NCBI GenBank assembly: GCA_025677825.1
Contig: JAIXMO010000023.1
Coordinates: forward strand, 186,001 to 250,000
Length of the DNA: 64,000 nt
DNA from: Helicostylum pulchrum
Taxonomy: Eukaryota > Mucoromycota > Mucoromycetes > Mucorales > Mucoraceae
Reading direction: 5' to 3'
In this document: piece after piece, positions 12,178 to 22,560 of the stretch
Layout of the letters: the number at the start of each line of letters is the position of its first letter
Numbering within the stretch: position 1 is the first letter of the stretch
Notes under the pieces: generated by a model
The model's database searches: none
The model's input: only the letters and a program-made list of their open reading frames with translations
What the model was told of the DNA's origin: nothing
Position numbers and translations under genes: made by a program

Positions 12178-12672
12178 TCTCATCTTTTCATCTTTATAAG
12201 TTTTTACATAATTTTCTCTACATTCCTTTTTTTTATATATATCCCCTACTACACTATATGATACTTTTTAGTAATAATAAAATAACCTTCTTATGCCATT
12301 TAAGACCCTTTTAGGGAGCAAGATATTTTTAGGCATTTTAGAAGTTTAGTATAATAATTAAGACTGGGGAAAAAAAGTTCCAATGTATTACACTGTACCA
12401 CCTTACTCTTGTTACTGCATAACCAAATTAGGAAGGGCTTTGTTGCACCATTTCATAAAACCAATAACTGACAAATGAAAACACATTTATACTCTAGTAC
12501 ACATACTGAATAGTCTCTTTTGAAATTCATTTTAATGGATTCTTTGTCGTAGATCCATGAGTTAATAAACTTTTTAGATCGAGTTGAAATGAAATCCTCG
12601 TTTTTTTAATTATTAAAAAAAAAGGATGCTTCTTTTCTCGTATAATACTCCTTCTTTCTTTTTGAAATAAAA
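12178..12672. other. Intergenic
   Basis: AT-rich spacer between two same-strand genes; C/T-rich just before the next ATG. No coding or RNA feature seen. Confidence 0.5.
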
Positions 12673-13942
12673 ATGTCTTTTAGTATCGAAAATACAAGTT
12701 TTATAAGTTCAGTTACTGAAGTAGATGAAGGAATAGGAACTTCAACTACAGATACTATTGAATCTACTACAACAATAGAGGAGTCTGAGACGGTACCTAC
12801 AGATACGATAGAATCTATTACTACAGCAATAGAGGAGGAGGAGTCTGAGACAGTACCTACAGATACGATGGAATCTATTACTACTACAACAGAAGAAGAG
12901 GAGGAGTCTGAGACAGTACCTATAGATACGATGGAATCTATTACTACTACAACAGAAGAAGAGGAGGAGTCTGAGACAGTACCTACAGATACGATGGAAT
13001 CTATTACTACTACAACAGAAGAAGAGGAGGAGTCTGAGACAACAGTACCTACATATATCGCAGAAAGTTATTTAAATGATGCACCAATTACAACAACAGA
13101 ACCTAGTACATCAACAATAGCAGCAGATAAATTAATCCCTGATACCTTAAACTCTGATATTACAATAACTCAGGAACCAACAGTAATGGAAAGTTCCATG
13201 ATATCATATACTCAACCAGCCACTGATACCCCCTCACCCTCCCCTTCCTCCTATGATGCCGCTGATAACTTATCTGATGGTTCTATTGCAGCTCTTATTG
13301 TTGTTGGCGTATTCCTAATGATTGCATTGACTACACTATATGTCATTTTAAAAATCAAAAAAAAAAGAAAAAGAGTCGTATCACCTACTACTACTGAGAA
13401 AAGTATCAGTAGACATACGTTTAAAAGTGATGATACTTTGTTTTATGTTGATAGTGCGGCTTATAATAGTGGCGCTAATATGTCATTTGTCATTGATAAG
13501 CCAGAGCAAACATATAATAATGATACCCTTAACGAAACGGTAAATATACATGTACTTTGTTACTTAAACTTGGATATTAATTTTTAAAGAATAATAACAT
13601 TAGTATATTAATACAACATCACTATTTCCTCCTGTGCATCGGTCAAACAAAGTATACAGCATTTCGTCATCATCACCGCACACATCCACCATATATCGTC
13701 AAGAGTTAATAAATTATGGTAGAGAGAGTAACCAGACGATGGGAAGAGCAAATGGACGGTCTTTACACGAGTCTATTTTAATTGGTGGTGAGACACGTCA
13801 AAATAGTACATGTAGCTCGTATCATGCTAGCCTGTATTCTAATAAACAGGAACTACACAAGATGACACTATGGGATGATGGATTACTAGATGCGTGGAGT
13901 ACAGAAGATAGACAATTAGTAAACCCCTCAATCAATAGTTGA
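12673..13942 (+). CDS. Mucin-like single-pass membrane protein with 21-aa repeats
   Basis: 401 aa in two exons (12673-13539, 13604-13942; intron 64 nt). The first 200 residues are Thr/Ser/Glu-rich and contain about four copies of a 21-residue unit (SETVPTDTMESITTTTEEEEE), then a Ser/Thr/Pro stretch. A hydrophobic segment (about residues 202-224, IAALIVVGVFLMIALTTLYVIL) is followed at once by KIKKKRKR, so the repeat side should be outside and the basic side cytosolic. The cytosolic part (about 175 aa) is Ser-rich and ends ...DGLLDAWSTEDRQLV. This is the layout of fungal wall-stress sensors and mucins (Mid2-, Wsc- or Msb2-like), but no Cys-rich WSC domain and no N-terminal signal peptide is visible; the TM segment may act as signal anchor, although that would need a type III topology. 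Function not assigned. Confidence 0.65.
12784..13032 (+). repeat. Tandem 63-nt coding repeat
   Basis: Four consecutive units starting at 12784, 12844, 12907 and 12970. The last three are exactly 63 nt and almost identical at the DNA level (differences of one or two bases), while the first is 60 nt and more diverged. Near identity suggests recent expansion by unequal exchange or slippage, so copy number probably varies between strains. Confidence 0.9.
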
Positions 13943-14077
13943 TTATAAAACCCTTTATATGTACTGAACCACAGTACTGGTAAAGACTATATGTCGTGCA
14001 GCATACTGCAAAAAAAGTCATCAAAAAGAAAATAGAGCCTTTGTTTAATAAAAAAAAAAAAGAAAAAAGAAAAGGAC

Positions 14078-14928
14078 TTATTCTCTTTGATTATAATGAT
14101 GATGTAAATGTGGCTGTATTGCAGATAAATCCAAAGGTTGATTATTATTACTATTTGCTGTATTTGAAGTAGTATTAGCAGTAGTGGTGGTGCTTAAATC
14201 ACCCCATCTTATTCTATACATGTCCAACATACTTTCAAGTTCTTGTACTCTTTGTTGATACTGATTCACTTTTTCATGTAACAGCCTTATATGGTCCACT
14301 GATTTCCTTAATATTGTACCCTTATTGTTTTTACTGGCATCTCTTTCAGGCAAAAGTGTTGATAGTTCGAATATACGTTCATTGATGTTATCTCTTCTTC
14401 TACGTTCAACTGCATTGTGTGACTCTCTTCTTCTTCTTTTTTTATCAAACAGTTGTTGCATACTAAAAAGGGAGGAGATAAATATTCACGTGCTTATGGT
14501 TCTGATTTAAATGCATTAAAAAAATTTACTTACTGTCTTTGCTGCATTTCATCATCTATTGGGGATATATTATTATTGTTGTTATTACTACTACTATTGT
14601 TGTTGTTTTTACTACTAGATTCAGTTGGAGTTGGAGTTGTTGTTACTGCCCATGATTCCTTATTTTCTTGTGGGTAATATTTTCTACTTGAAACAATTGA
14701 ATTTGATGGCTGTGGTTTAAAACTTGGTGTAGGTGTTGTATCATAATTCATGTTATCTATTATAAAAATGAATTGAATAAGAAAAAAAAAAAAAAAGAAA
14801 TGAAAAAAAAAGAAGGATATTGTTTACAATGAAATAAAATGAAGTTATTTTAAATTACCTGCGTCTGTCTGTGCGAGCCTATCAGATGCGGCTGAAGTTG
14901 CGATAATAGGAGAAGTAGTATTACTCAT
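14078..14928 (-). CDS. bHLH transcription factor (class B, E-box binding)
   Basis: 225 aa; exons 14859-14928, 14534-14756, 14078-14462 on the minus strand. The basic region SHNAVERRRRDNINERI carries His113, Glu117 and Arg121, the H-E-R triplet that defines class B bHLH proteins recognising CACGTG. Helix 1 (FELSTLLPE), a loop rich in Asn/Lys, helix 2 (ILRKSVDHIRLLHEKVNQY) and a short heptad extension (QQRVQELESMLDMYRIRW) follow, resembling USF/TFE/MITF-type bHLH-zipper factors. The N-terminus is Ser/Thr/Pro-rich with an Asn run, the C-terminus Asn/His-rich. The basic region is preceded by KKRRRR, a likely nuclear signal. A CACGTG lies in its own second intron (14487-14492). Target pathway cannot be told from sequence; fungal relatives regulate lipid, glycolytic or phosphate genes. 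Confidence 0.88.
14487..14492. promoter_or_regulatory. CACGTG palindrome in intron 2 of the bHLH gene
   Basis: Perfect class B E-box inside the 71-nt intron 14463-14533 of the gene for a class B bHLH factor. Could mediate autoregulation, but CACGTG also occurs elsewhere in the window (for example 7795), so chance is possible. Confidence 0.25.
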
Positions 14929-15040
14929 TTCATTTTTAGATGAAAAGGATGTATGGAATTGTACATTATACATAATTGAAACTATTACCGTATTTATTGG
15001 TTCTTTTTATTTTGTATAAAAAACTATAAAGAAGGACAAA

Positions 15041-15055
15041 GAGGAAGAGAGAGGA

Positions 15056-15090
<35 letters not shown>

Positions 15091-15100
15091 AAGAGAGTGA
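15041..15100. repeat. GA-rich microsatellite
   Basis: Imperfect GAGA/GAAAGA simple repeat of about 60 nt in the spacer between the bHLH gene and the methyltransferase gene, in the bHLH 5' flank. Read from the bHLH side it is a CT tract, so it may belong to that promoter. Confidence 0.8.
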
Positions 15101-15188
15101 GACAAAGGGAAAAAAAAAGGGCAAAAAAATATATATGTATGTAATCTATGACGTTGTTAATGTGATACATCACAATCACGGGGTTCTA

Positions 15189-16320
15189 CTATGCTCTTGT
15201 ATACTCATAATATCTAAATTGAACAAGACCTTCTTCTTCTTCTCTTTCACTATCTTCAGTTCTTCTACAGACAAGACCCAAGGACATCATTTTTCTTTCA
15301 AAGTGTTGTACTTCTTCCATATGCGTATATCGAAGCGGGATCATAAAGTAAAAGTCATTCTTCATTAACTTTTCAACTGCAATCGGTAAATGCTCGGCAT
15401 GTTCCATTTCATACAACAAGTCACTGGCAACAATAATGTCGAACTTTTTATCTTTCCACTCTGGTGATTGATCGTTGGCAACCTCGATAAAATCTAGTTT
15501 TGATACAATTGCTTTTGAGTTGTTTAATTGGACGTTATAAGCAACGTTTTCTAATACGCGAGGGTGGTAATCGGTGACATGGATTTCGCTGGCGCCCAAG
15601 TGATCGCATATTAATCCAACCATACCAGTACCAGTACCAAGTTCAAGTACAACACTTGAATTTAAATTGGGTATAATCTTTTCTTGCAAGAGTTTTCTAA
15701 ATTAAAGCAATTAGTAAATATTTTAGTTTCCATGACGACAACAGTAACTTACTTGGCCATCATGGGTGCTGCTCCCCAAGTTTTAAAGCCTAAATCGTTA
15801 CCAACGTAACAAGGTTCATGCAAAGGTACAAGTAATTCTTGACGAACTCCATCGTTATTCAGGTACGGAATGTGCCACGTGCGAGTAATGGATCCCGCAG
15901 CTTTAAATTTTTTAATTCATTTTGCTCCAATTAAAAACTTTTTTTTTTGTGCTTACCTCCTCTGCCAGACATATGAGCCAATAATCTAGAAGCTCTTTCC
16001 ATACGTTCATCGTCTTTATCATCCTCAAACAAGATTTCTGTAGAAATTATCTTTAATAGTAAACCACTGGCGTATCCTTTGGCCTTTATGATGTCAGTTG
16101 GGTGAATAACGTATTGTTGATATGCTTCATTTTCACTGTCTTCAATGTTACTATCTCCCAATGTCATAAATCTATCTGCAGATAATTGAATCAAAGTATC
16201 CAACAAGTCCAGTAAGGTATCATAATTGTGAGCTCCTCCTTTTTTACCCGAGTACTTAGCTAAATTGGAAACTTGTTCAATTCTTTCCAGAAGGTTACTA
16301 TCATTTGTAGCAGTGTCCAT
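15189..16320 (-). CDS. Protein-lysine N-methyltransferase, Efm2/Rrg1 (METTL21) type
   Basis: 339 aa; exons 15957-16320, 15753-15900, 15189-15696 (minus). The C-terminal half is a seven-beta-strand methyltransferase: GFKTWGAAPMMAKKLL, then motif I VLELGTGTGMVGL (about residues 187-199), acidic loop HVTDYHPRVLENVAYNV, and the post-motif SDLLYE containing the DxxY signature of METTL21-family lysine methyltransferases. About 120 helical residues precede it, matching the longer Efm2/Rrg1 members (yeast Efm2 modifies elongation factor 2). Known relatives act in the cytosol on translation factors. Which lysine is modified cannot be inferred. Ends in a Glu-rich stretch and QFRYYEYTRA. Start is the only ATG upstream of the conserved part. 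Confidence 0.8.
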
Positions 16321-16714
16321 TTAATTAAACACAACAAAAAAGAGAAAAAAAAAAGGAAATAAAGAAAATATTTTCATTAAAACGATGTTTGAAAGGCGGC
16401 GTTTAAAGAGGATGGTAAACCAATGAACGGTACGTTGATCTTGTTTCCATTTCCATAGCAACCAAAAAAGAAAACATCATACAAGTTTCGATTTTAAGCA
16501 GACAGAAAATCATGCAATAAAACAATAAAAAAGAGCCTGTATCACAATACTTTTTTTTTTGTTTCTGTAACAAATCTGATGTTTGGCTCAAACATGTTAG
16601 TGACGTTGTACCCAGTTATTTTGTTTTATATCTAAAATAGCTTTATTTTTTTTCTCGTTTCTTTTTCTCTTTCCTTTTTTTATATTATATTCCTCATTAA
16701 CAAAAGACATTAGA
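16321..16714. other. Divergent promoter region
   Basis: Spacer between the methyltransferase (-) and the 69-aa gene (+). The last 60 nt before the plus-strand ATG are C/T-rich. No other feature seen. Confidence 0.5.
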
Positions 16715-16924
16715 ATGACTCAAACAGTAGTACCAGCTAGTAAACCAATAGATCCTGACCATCCCACACAAGAACCTTTTACTTCTCCCGGTGAACCTTC
16801 CAACGTCAATAACTGTAACTGTTGTGGTATCTTTCTTGTTCCTCTTGCAGCACTTGCTGGTTTTATTGATCAAATTATGAGAAAGACTGGTAGATTATTC
16901 GGTAGTAAAGATACTAAAGCATAA
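16715..16924 (+). CDS. 69-aa orphan protein with Cys motif and short hydrophobic segment
   Basis: Single-exon frame starting at the first ATG after a C/T-rich tract and an A-rich leader, the usual promoter layout here. Acidic/Pro-rich N-terminus (PIDPDHPTQEPFTSPGEP), a NCNCCG motif, a hydrophobic stretch FLVPLAALAGFI and a basic amphipathic end (MRKTGRLFGSKDTKA). I do not recognise the family. The Cys pair next to the hydrophobic helix could be lipidated or bind metal; this is inference. Ends 104 nt from the stop of convergent LSM1. Confidence 0.55.
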   Translation: MTQTVVPASKPIDPDHPTQEPFTSPGEPSNVNNCNCCGIFLVPLAALAGFIDQIMRKTGRLFGSKDTKA

Positions 16925-17028
16925 CAAATAAAATACATAAAGCAAAAACAAAAAACTTTTTTTAATCGAAAAAAAAAAAATGGTGGTGTTGTGGGGGATA
17001 ATATCTATATGTCTTGGGGTTTTTCTTT

Positions 17029-17660
17029 TTAATACAAATCGTTCTGTACAGAATCAACACAAAAGCCTTGATCGTGTAATATTTTACTCTTGATCTTTTC
17101 CACTTTCTCTTTGGCTTCAATTTCTTCACGTTGTGCTACTAAGATTTGCTCGACTGGAACTTCCCTTAAATTTATATGTACTTCCTTTTCCAAATCCTTT
17201 TTTATTTATTTATTGTTAACCATGTAATTTTTGTTAAAGTTTATATATAGATGTTACTTACAATTTCACCAAGAAGAACTACATTCTCTCCTCTAATTAA
17301 AAAAATACCTCTGGGAATATCGCCATAGCAATTACCAACATAAATTCTTTCAATTGTATCTTGTAAAACTAAATTGGCTATAAAAGTGAAACGGTTTAAA
17401 AAAAAGGGTAATGTACTTTTTTTTGTTTTGAAAACTAACCAAACTGATCAAACGATCTTAAGGTGCCAATCAATTTACGTCCATCTCTTAATACTACCAT
17501 AAGTTTCTCTATTATTTATTATTTTTGATGAGTATACACGCGCGTGTTTTTTTTTCTTTTGTATGATACACTTTTTTTTTTCGAAAGAAAAAAACTTACT
17601 ATCAATACTGTCAATAAGACCAGTTGATGTTGTAAAAAATGGTCCACTTGAAATCTCCAT
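17029..17660 (-). CDS. LSM1: Lsm1, decapping-associated Sm-like protein
   Basis: 137 aa; exons 17600-17660, 17440-17508, 17262-17377, 17029-17196 (minus). Subunit specific to the cytoplasmic Lsm1-7 ring that binds oligoadenylated mRNA 3' ends and promotes decapping with Pat1. Sm1 motif: [11 protein letters not shown] preceded by [25 protein letters not shown]; Sm2 motif: [18 protein letters not shown], both diagnostic for Lsm1. A charged C-terminal extension ([18 protein letters not shown]) follows, typical of Lsm1 and important for RNA binding in yeast. Intron 3 begins GTTAGT, a minor donor variant. The Edc1/PNRC-like and PAM2 proteins in this window act in the same mRNA decay area. Confidence 0.93.
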
Positions 17661-18148
17661 TTATTGCTTTTTTTAATGAGGTAAAATATAAAAAAAAATA
17701 AAAATATAAAAAAGAAAAAGTCAGTTAAAATGATTTTGCTGCCGAAATACAAACTCTTTACTTGTTGTCTTTCAATAGCAGTCAAAAAACTAGGGTTTTC
17801 GAATTAAGATTTTGCTTTTAAATAAACCTGTAATGTTTTTATAGTGCAATGTTGTATGATAAAAGCGTCTTTCTAAGAGGAAATTGGTTTCATTTTCGGT
17901 GTAAAAAAAAAAAAAGTGAGTGGAACAAAATTCGGTCAAAAAAGTTCCTTGTTCGTTCTGCTTGTTCCGTTAACTATTGATCCCTTATTGTACACCTTTT
18001 TAAAAATAGACTTTCTGAACAATTATGAATCATACCGTATCTTAAAAAAACGAAAAAAGATGTGCTTGGATATTATTTTTTTGGGATATTTAACCCCACA
18101 CTTTTTTATTTTATTTTAACCCTTTTTTTTTCTGTATTATTATTCCCT
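17661..18148. other. Divergent promoter region
   Basis: AT-rich spacer between LSM1 (-) and the Mpv17-family gene (+). Short open frames present but with no conserved look. No RNA gene seen. Confidence 0.5.
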
Positions 18149-18873
18149 ATGAGTTCATTACTGCAAAAGTATCAATACAATATAATAAATAAACCAGTTC
18201 GAACATTTGCCATGCAGTCATGTAAAAAAAAAAAGCATGTAAAAAAAACAATAAAAAAATTACGATTCTAAAAACTTAATATTTGTTAGCTTTTATGATG
18301 ACACTGGGAGACGTTATTTCTCAACAGCTTATAGAAAAGAAAGGTTGGCAAGGTCATGATGTTTCTCGATCGCTTCGAATGACTATATACGGTGCAACTA
18401 TCGGAGGACCTGTTATCGGTACCTGGTTTGGGTTTATTAACAGAGTAGTTACTATCCAAAACAAATGGACAGGTACAGCAAAAAAAGAACCACTCCTTTT
18501 TTAATTTTCGGATTACTAATATTTTTTTGAAATAGCAACGATTGTACGAGTAGGTATAGATCAAGCATTTTTCTCTCCTGCTATTTTAGCTTGTTTTATG
18601 GGCGGAATATCTGTATTAGAAGGTAGAACTGTACAAGAAACCAAAGAGAAATTCGAAAAGAGTTATTTTAACGGGTTGATGAATTCATATTGCTATTGGC
18701 CGTTTGTGAATTTATTTACGTTTGCATTAATCCCTATTTATTATCGACCTATTGTAAACAGTAGTTTTGGGATTGCGTGGAACGCTTACTTGTCTCATTT
18801 AAACCAAAAATCCATACAGGCACTAAAAGCATCGCCTTCATTCATACAATCGACCAATAAAATTGAGACTTAG
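18149..18873 (+). CDS. SYM1: Mpv17/PMP22 family membrane protein, Sym1-like
   Basis: 197 aa; exons 18149-18221, 18290-18472, 18536-18873. Small four-helix channel-like protein of the inner mitochondrial or peroxisomal membrane. Family features in order: LLQKYQYNIINKPVRTFAMQ, GDVISQQLIEKKG, SLRMTIYGATIGGPVIGTWFGF, VRVGIDQAFFSPAIL, YCYWPFVNLFTFALIPIYYRP and WNAYLSHL. The W-P-x-x-N/Q-x-x-x-F signature near the third helix is present as WPFVNLFTF. Length and order equal Sym1 (197 aa in yeast). In yeast Sym1 is needed for ethanol growth under heat stress. Start chosen because it gives the conserved Y-Q-Y N-terminus. Confidence 0.9.
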
Positions 18874-18985
18874 ACTATTTAGAACATATAAACGCGCAGT
18901 TTTTTTTTGAGCGCGTGTGTAAAAAGAGGCGTTGACAACAAATTTTTTTCTTTCTTTTTTTTCATTAAAAATAAAAACTGTCAAA

Positions 18986-21900
18986 ATGAGAGGAACAAAA
19001 AATACTTCAACAGCAACTAATTATAAAGGTCATTTAGAATGGATTAATTCTCATACAAAACCTTTCAGTGTTTCAAACCAACCTAACCTTATGGTATCAA
19101 GTAATAAAAAAAAGCTTCCACTTTTATAATACAGGCACAGTACTAACTCTTTTTTTTTTAAAAAAAAACCCTGTTAGCTAACCCACCAAGAACATTCTCA
19201 CCTAGTGAATCTAAAAACATGTTCTCTACCGCCAACTATGTCACTAGTTTTACAGACAAACCTCATTCAACCAGTTACACCCGCAGTTCTGCAGATAAAC
19301 CTCGTTCAACTAGTTACACCAGCAGCTCTACAACAGTTGATAATAGTAGCAATTGGGCCAGTTCCTTAAAGGGCAAAGAATCCGATATACCGTTTAAAAG
19401 AACCAGCAATAAAGCGGACGATAATATGATTGATTTGACAAATAGTCAACCAAAGCGATTTAAAGCGTCTATGCCTGATACACCTCTATCGTTGGATCCA
19501 CAATCGTTTTTTGCAGATAATGATTTTGGGGATGATTTTGCAGAGAGCTTTGGAATTGATGATGATGGTTTTGGAGACGATGATGATTTTGGAGACGATT
19601 TTTTTCCAGGTGATTTTGGTAATGGTGACTTTCGTAATGATGCTTTTGGACCAGATAATGATAGACAACCAGTAGAGACTGTAGACGACGATAATCAATC
19701 TTTCTTTTCTGTGGATGACGACATGATATTAAATTTGGAAGGTACAACAGCGGCAGCAGCACCAACACCTTCATTATCTAAACCAGAGATCGAAAGTCGT
19801 ATTAAAGAATTATCTGAAAAGTATAATATTTATACAAACGAAATTGTGGAAGGGATTGATAGTAAGAGTAGACAAGAGTTGACGGATTTACGTCAAACGA
19901 GAAATAAAATTAAAGATGAAATGGAGTCGTTGAAACAAAAGTTGAATCAAGAACCCGTGTTGATCTTGGATGATGATGATGATGATGAAGTGCAAACGAG
20001 CGCAATTGCAATTTCTCCATTTTTTAATCAAACAGCTCCACCTGTACCTACTACTACTCCAATGTCTGTTCCGAAAATTGCGGTAAATGCATCGACTTTA
20101 TCATCACAATCAGCTCAAGTAAATCATCCTTGGAGCAGAGATGTACGAAAGGCTTTGATTCAGACGTTTAAATTAACAGAGTTTAGACCCAATCAATTAG
20201 AGGCGATCAATACAACACTTAGTGGCGAGGATGTCTTTGTATTGATGCCCACAGGCGGAGGCAAAAGTTTATGTTACCAATTACCAGCGATTATTCAAGG
20301 ATACCAACGACAAGGCATTACCATTGTTGTGTCACCATTGCTGTCACTAATGCAAGATCAAGTAGAGCAGTTGGTAAAAGTTAGGGGTATTCCAACGGGT
20401 ATGCTTAACGGTACGATCAGTGAATCGATAAAACGATGGGTATTTGACGACTTGAATCAACCTACACCGACAATGCGTTTACTTTATATTACACCGGAAT
20501 TATTGGACTTGTCTGGTCAGTTGAAAAATACGTTACGTAATTTACATCAGCGTAACAAATTAGCGCGGTTTGTTATTGATGAAGCGCATTGTGTGTCTCA
20601 GTGGGGTCATGACTTTAGACCTTCATACAAGTTGCTGGGTGGGCTGAAGGATACGTACCCCAACGTCCCGTTGATTGCGTTAACGGCTACGGCCAATGAA
20701 CCTGTTCAAAAGGACGTGTTGAACAATTTACAGATGCGTAACTGTAAAGTACTTCGACAAAGTTTCAACCGAAATAACTTGAGGTATGAAGTTGTACCGA
20801 AATCAGGTAAACAAACGATGGCAGATATTCAGAAATTCGTAAACGATCATCGAAACCAGTCTGGAATTATTTACTGCTGCACAAAAAAGGACTGTGAAAA
20901 CGTAGCGAGTGAGTTAAAGTCAAAGCACGGTGTCTCGATTGAGTTCTATCATGCTGCGATGAGTCCGCAAGAGAGAAGTAAAGTGCAACGAGACTGGCAG
21001 ACAGGTCACGTACAGGTGATTGCAGCTACCATTGCGTTTGGCATGGGTATTGATAAACCCGATGTCCGGTTCGTGATTCATTACTCGGTTCCTTCTTCCG
21101 TCGAGGGGTACTACCAAGAGACAGGTCGTGCCGGTCGTGATGGGCTACCAGCTATCTGCAGGCTCTACTTCTCCTTTGGCGATACCAAAACACATAATTT
21201 CCTCATTGATAAAGGAGACGGCGATTTCCATCAAAAGAAACGGTTACGAGAGAACTTGACGACGATGACAAAGTACTGTGATAATGAGACGGATTGCAGG
21301 AGAAAACAAATTATGGGGTATTTCGGCGAACGGTTTGAGGCGAGTAGGTGTAATAAGATGTGCGATAATTGTATTCGCAACCAGTATACGCCAAGTGTAT
21401 TTAAAGACATGTCGCAGGATGCAATTGCGGTAATAGGGCTGGTGGAGCAGTTGGGCGATGATTATGTGACAATGCCGCAGTTGACGGATATCTATCGTGG
21501 AGCCAAACAGAAACGGATCATGGAGCATAGACATGATTGTTTGCAAGGGTATGGAAGAGGTAGAAATGCAACGAAGACAGATGTGGATAGGTTGTTGAGA
21601 GCGTTGGTGAATGAGCATGCGCTTCGTGTGGTTGTAAAGACGTCTAGAACAACTAGTTACCCTATTTCTGAAGTACACGTAAGTTTTTTTTTTTAAAAAA
21701 AAAAATGTATTAATTGTTCGTTTGTATTAATTTTACGTATTAGTTGGGTGAGAAGGCTCAAGCCGTTATCAATGGTGCGGCAAAGATTACGATTAGTTAT
21801 CATGCAAACGTAAGTATTTTTATTTTGCTATAAATATTGCTCTAATCTCTCCCCTTTCAGCCGATCAATAGCAACAATAGCAGCAATAACAGTACTACTG

Positions 21901-22452
21901 GATTTGTTTCGGCGGGGTCAATGGTATCAAGAACCCCAGCTGCTCCCGCCACAAATCGAAGGGTCTTACCCAACGTAGCGAGACCTGCTGCAAGACCTGT
22001 GGTTACTGCAAGACCTACTATGACTACTACTGCAAGACCTCTTACTGCTACGGCAAGTCCTACTAGTACGACACCACCAGTACCACGACCAGCTGCGACA
22101 CCACCGCCATCAACACCACTAAGCGAATTGGATAGATTATCATTGGACTGTTACAATGAATTAAAATCAGTACGTCAAAACATAATGAGTACATATAATA
22201 TTACGCATCCTATTAGTGTTATTGCAGACACGAATTTGAAACACATTGTAAAGTATTCAATTTTTTTTTTGAAAAAGGACAAGTGTTTTAATTTAATTTT
22301 TTGAATAGGCTAAAAAACTTCCGTTAAATAAACGAGAAGTACTGATGGTTACAACATTAAGAGAAGATATTTATGATAAATGGGGAGCATCATTTTTAGA
22401 AGTTTCAGTAAAATATGATCAACTTAAACGACAATTATTATCACAAAATTAA
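18986..22452 (+). CDS. SGS1: RecQ DNA helicase, Sgs1/BLM class
   Basis: 1070 aa; exons 18986-19100, 19178-21678, 21744-21809, 21861-22247, 22309-22452. A 3'-5' helicase that dissolves recombination intermediates with Top3/Rmi1. Acidic disordered N-terminus with repeated DFGDD units (about 150-190) and a coiled segment. Helicase core: motif 0 TFRPNQLEAI, motif I GGGKSLCYQLPA (about 396), DEAH box IDEAHCVSQWGHDFRP (about 505), motif III ALTATA, motif V AFGMGIDKPDVRFVIHY, motif VI YQETGRAGRDG. The RecQ zinc site (CRRKQIMGYFGE, CDNC) and winged helix (AIAVIGLVEQLG) follow, then a Thr/Pro/Ala-rich linker and a C-terminal HRDC domain (LKHIAKKLPLNKREVLMV). The complete RQC-HRDC layout separates it from short RecQ proteins. 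It ends 108 nt from the stop of QCR2. Confidence 0.93.
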
Positions 22453-22560
22453 AAAAATTCTCTTTTCTTTTATAAATTCAAAAAAAGTTATTCTTTTTCC
22501 CCTTTTTTTAATTGTCTTTTTTTTACGTATAAATATTTATGTATGGTTTTTTTTTTAGAA

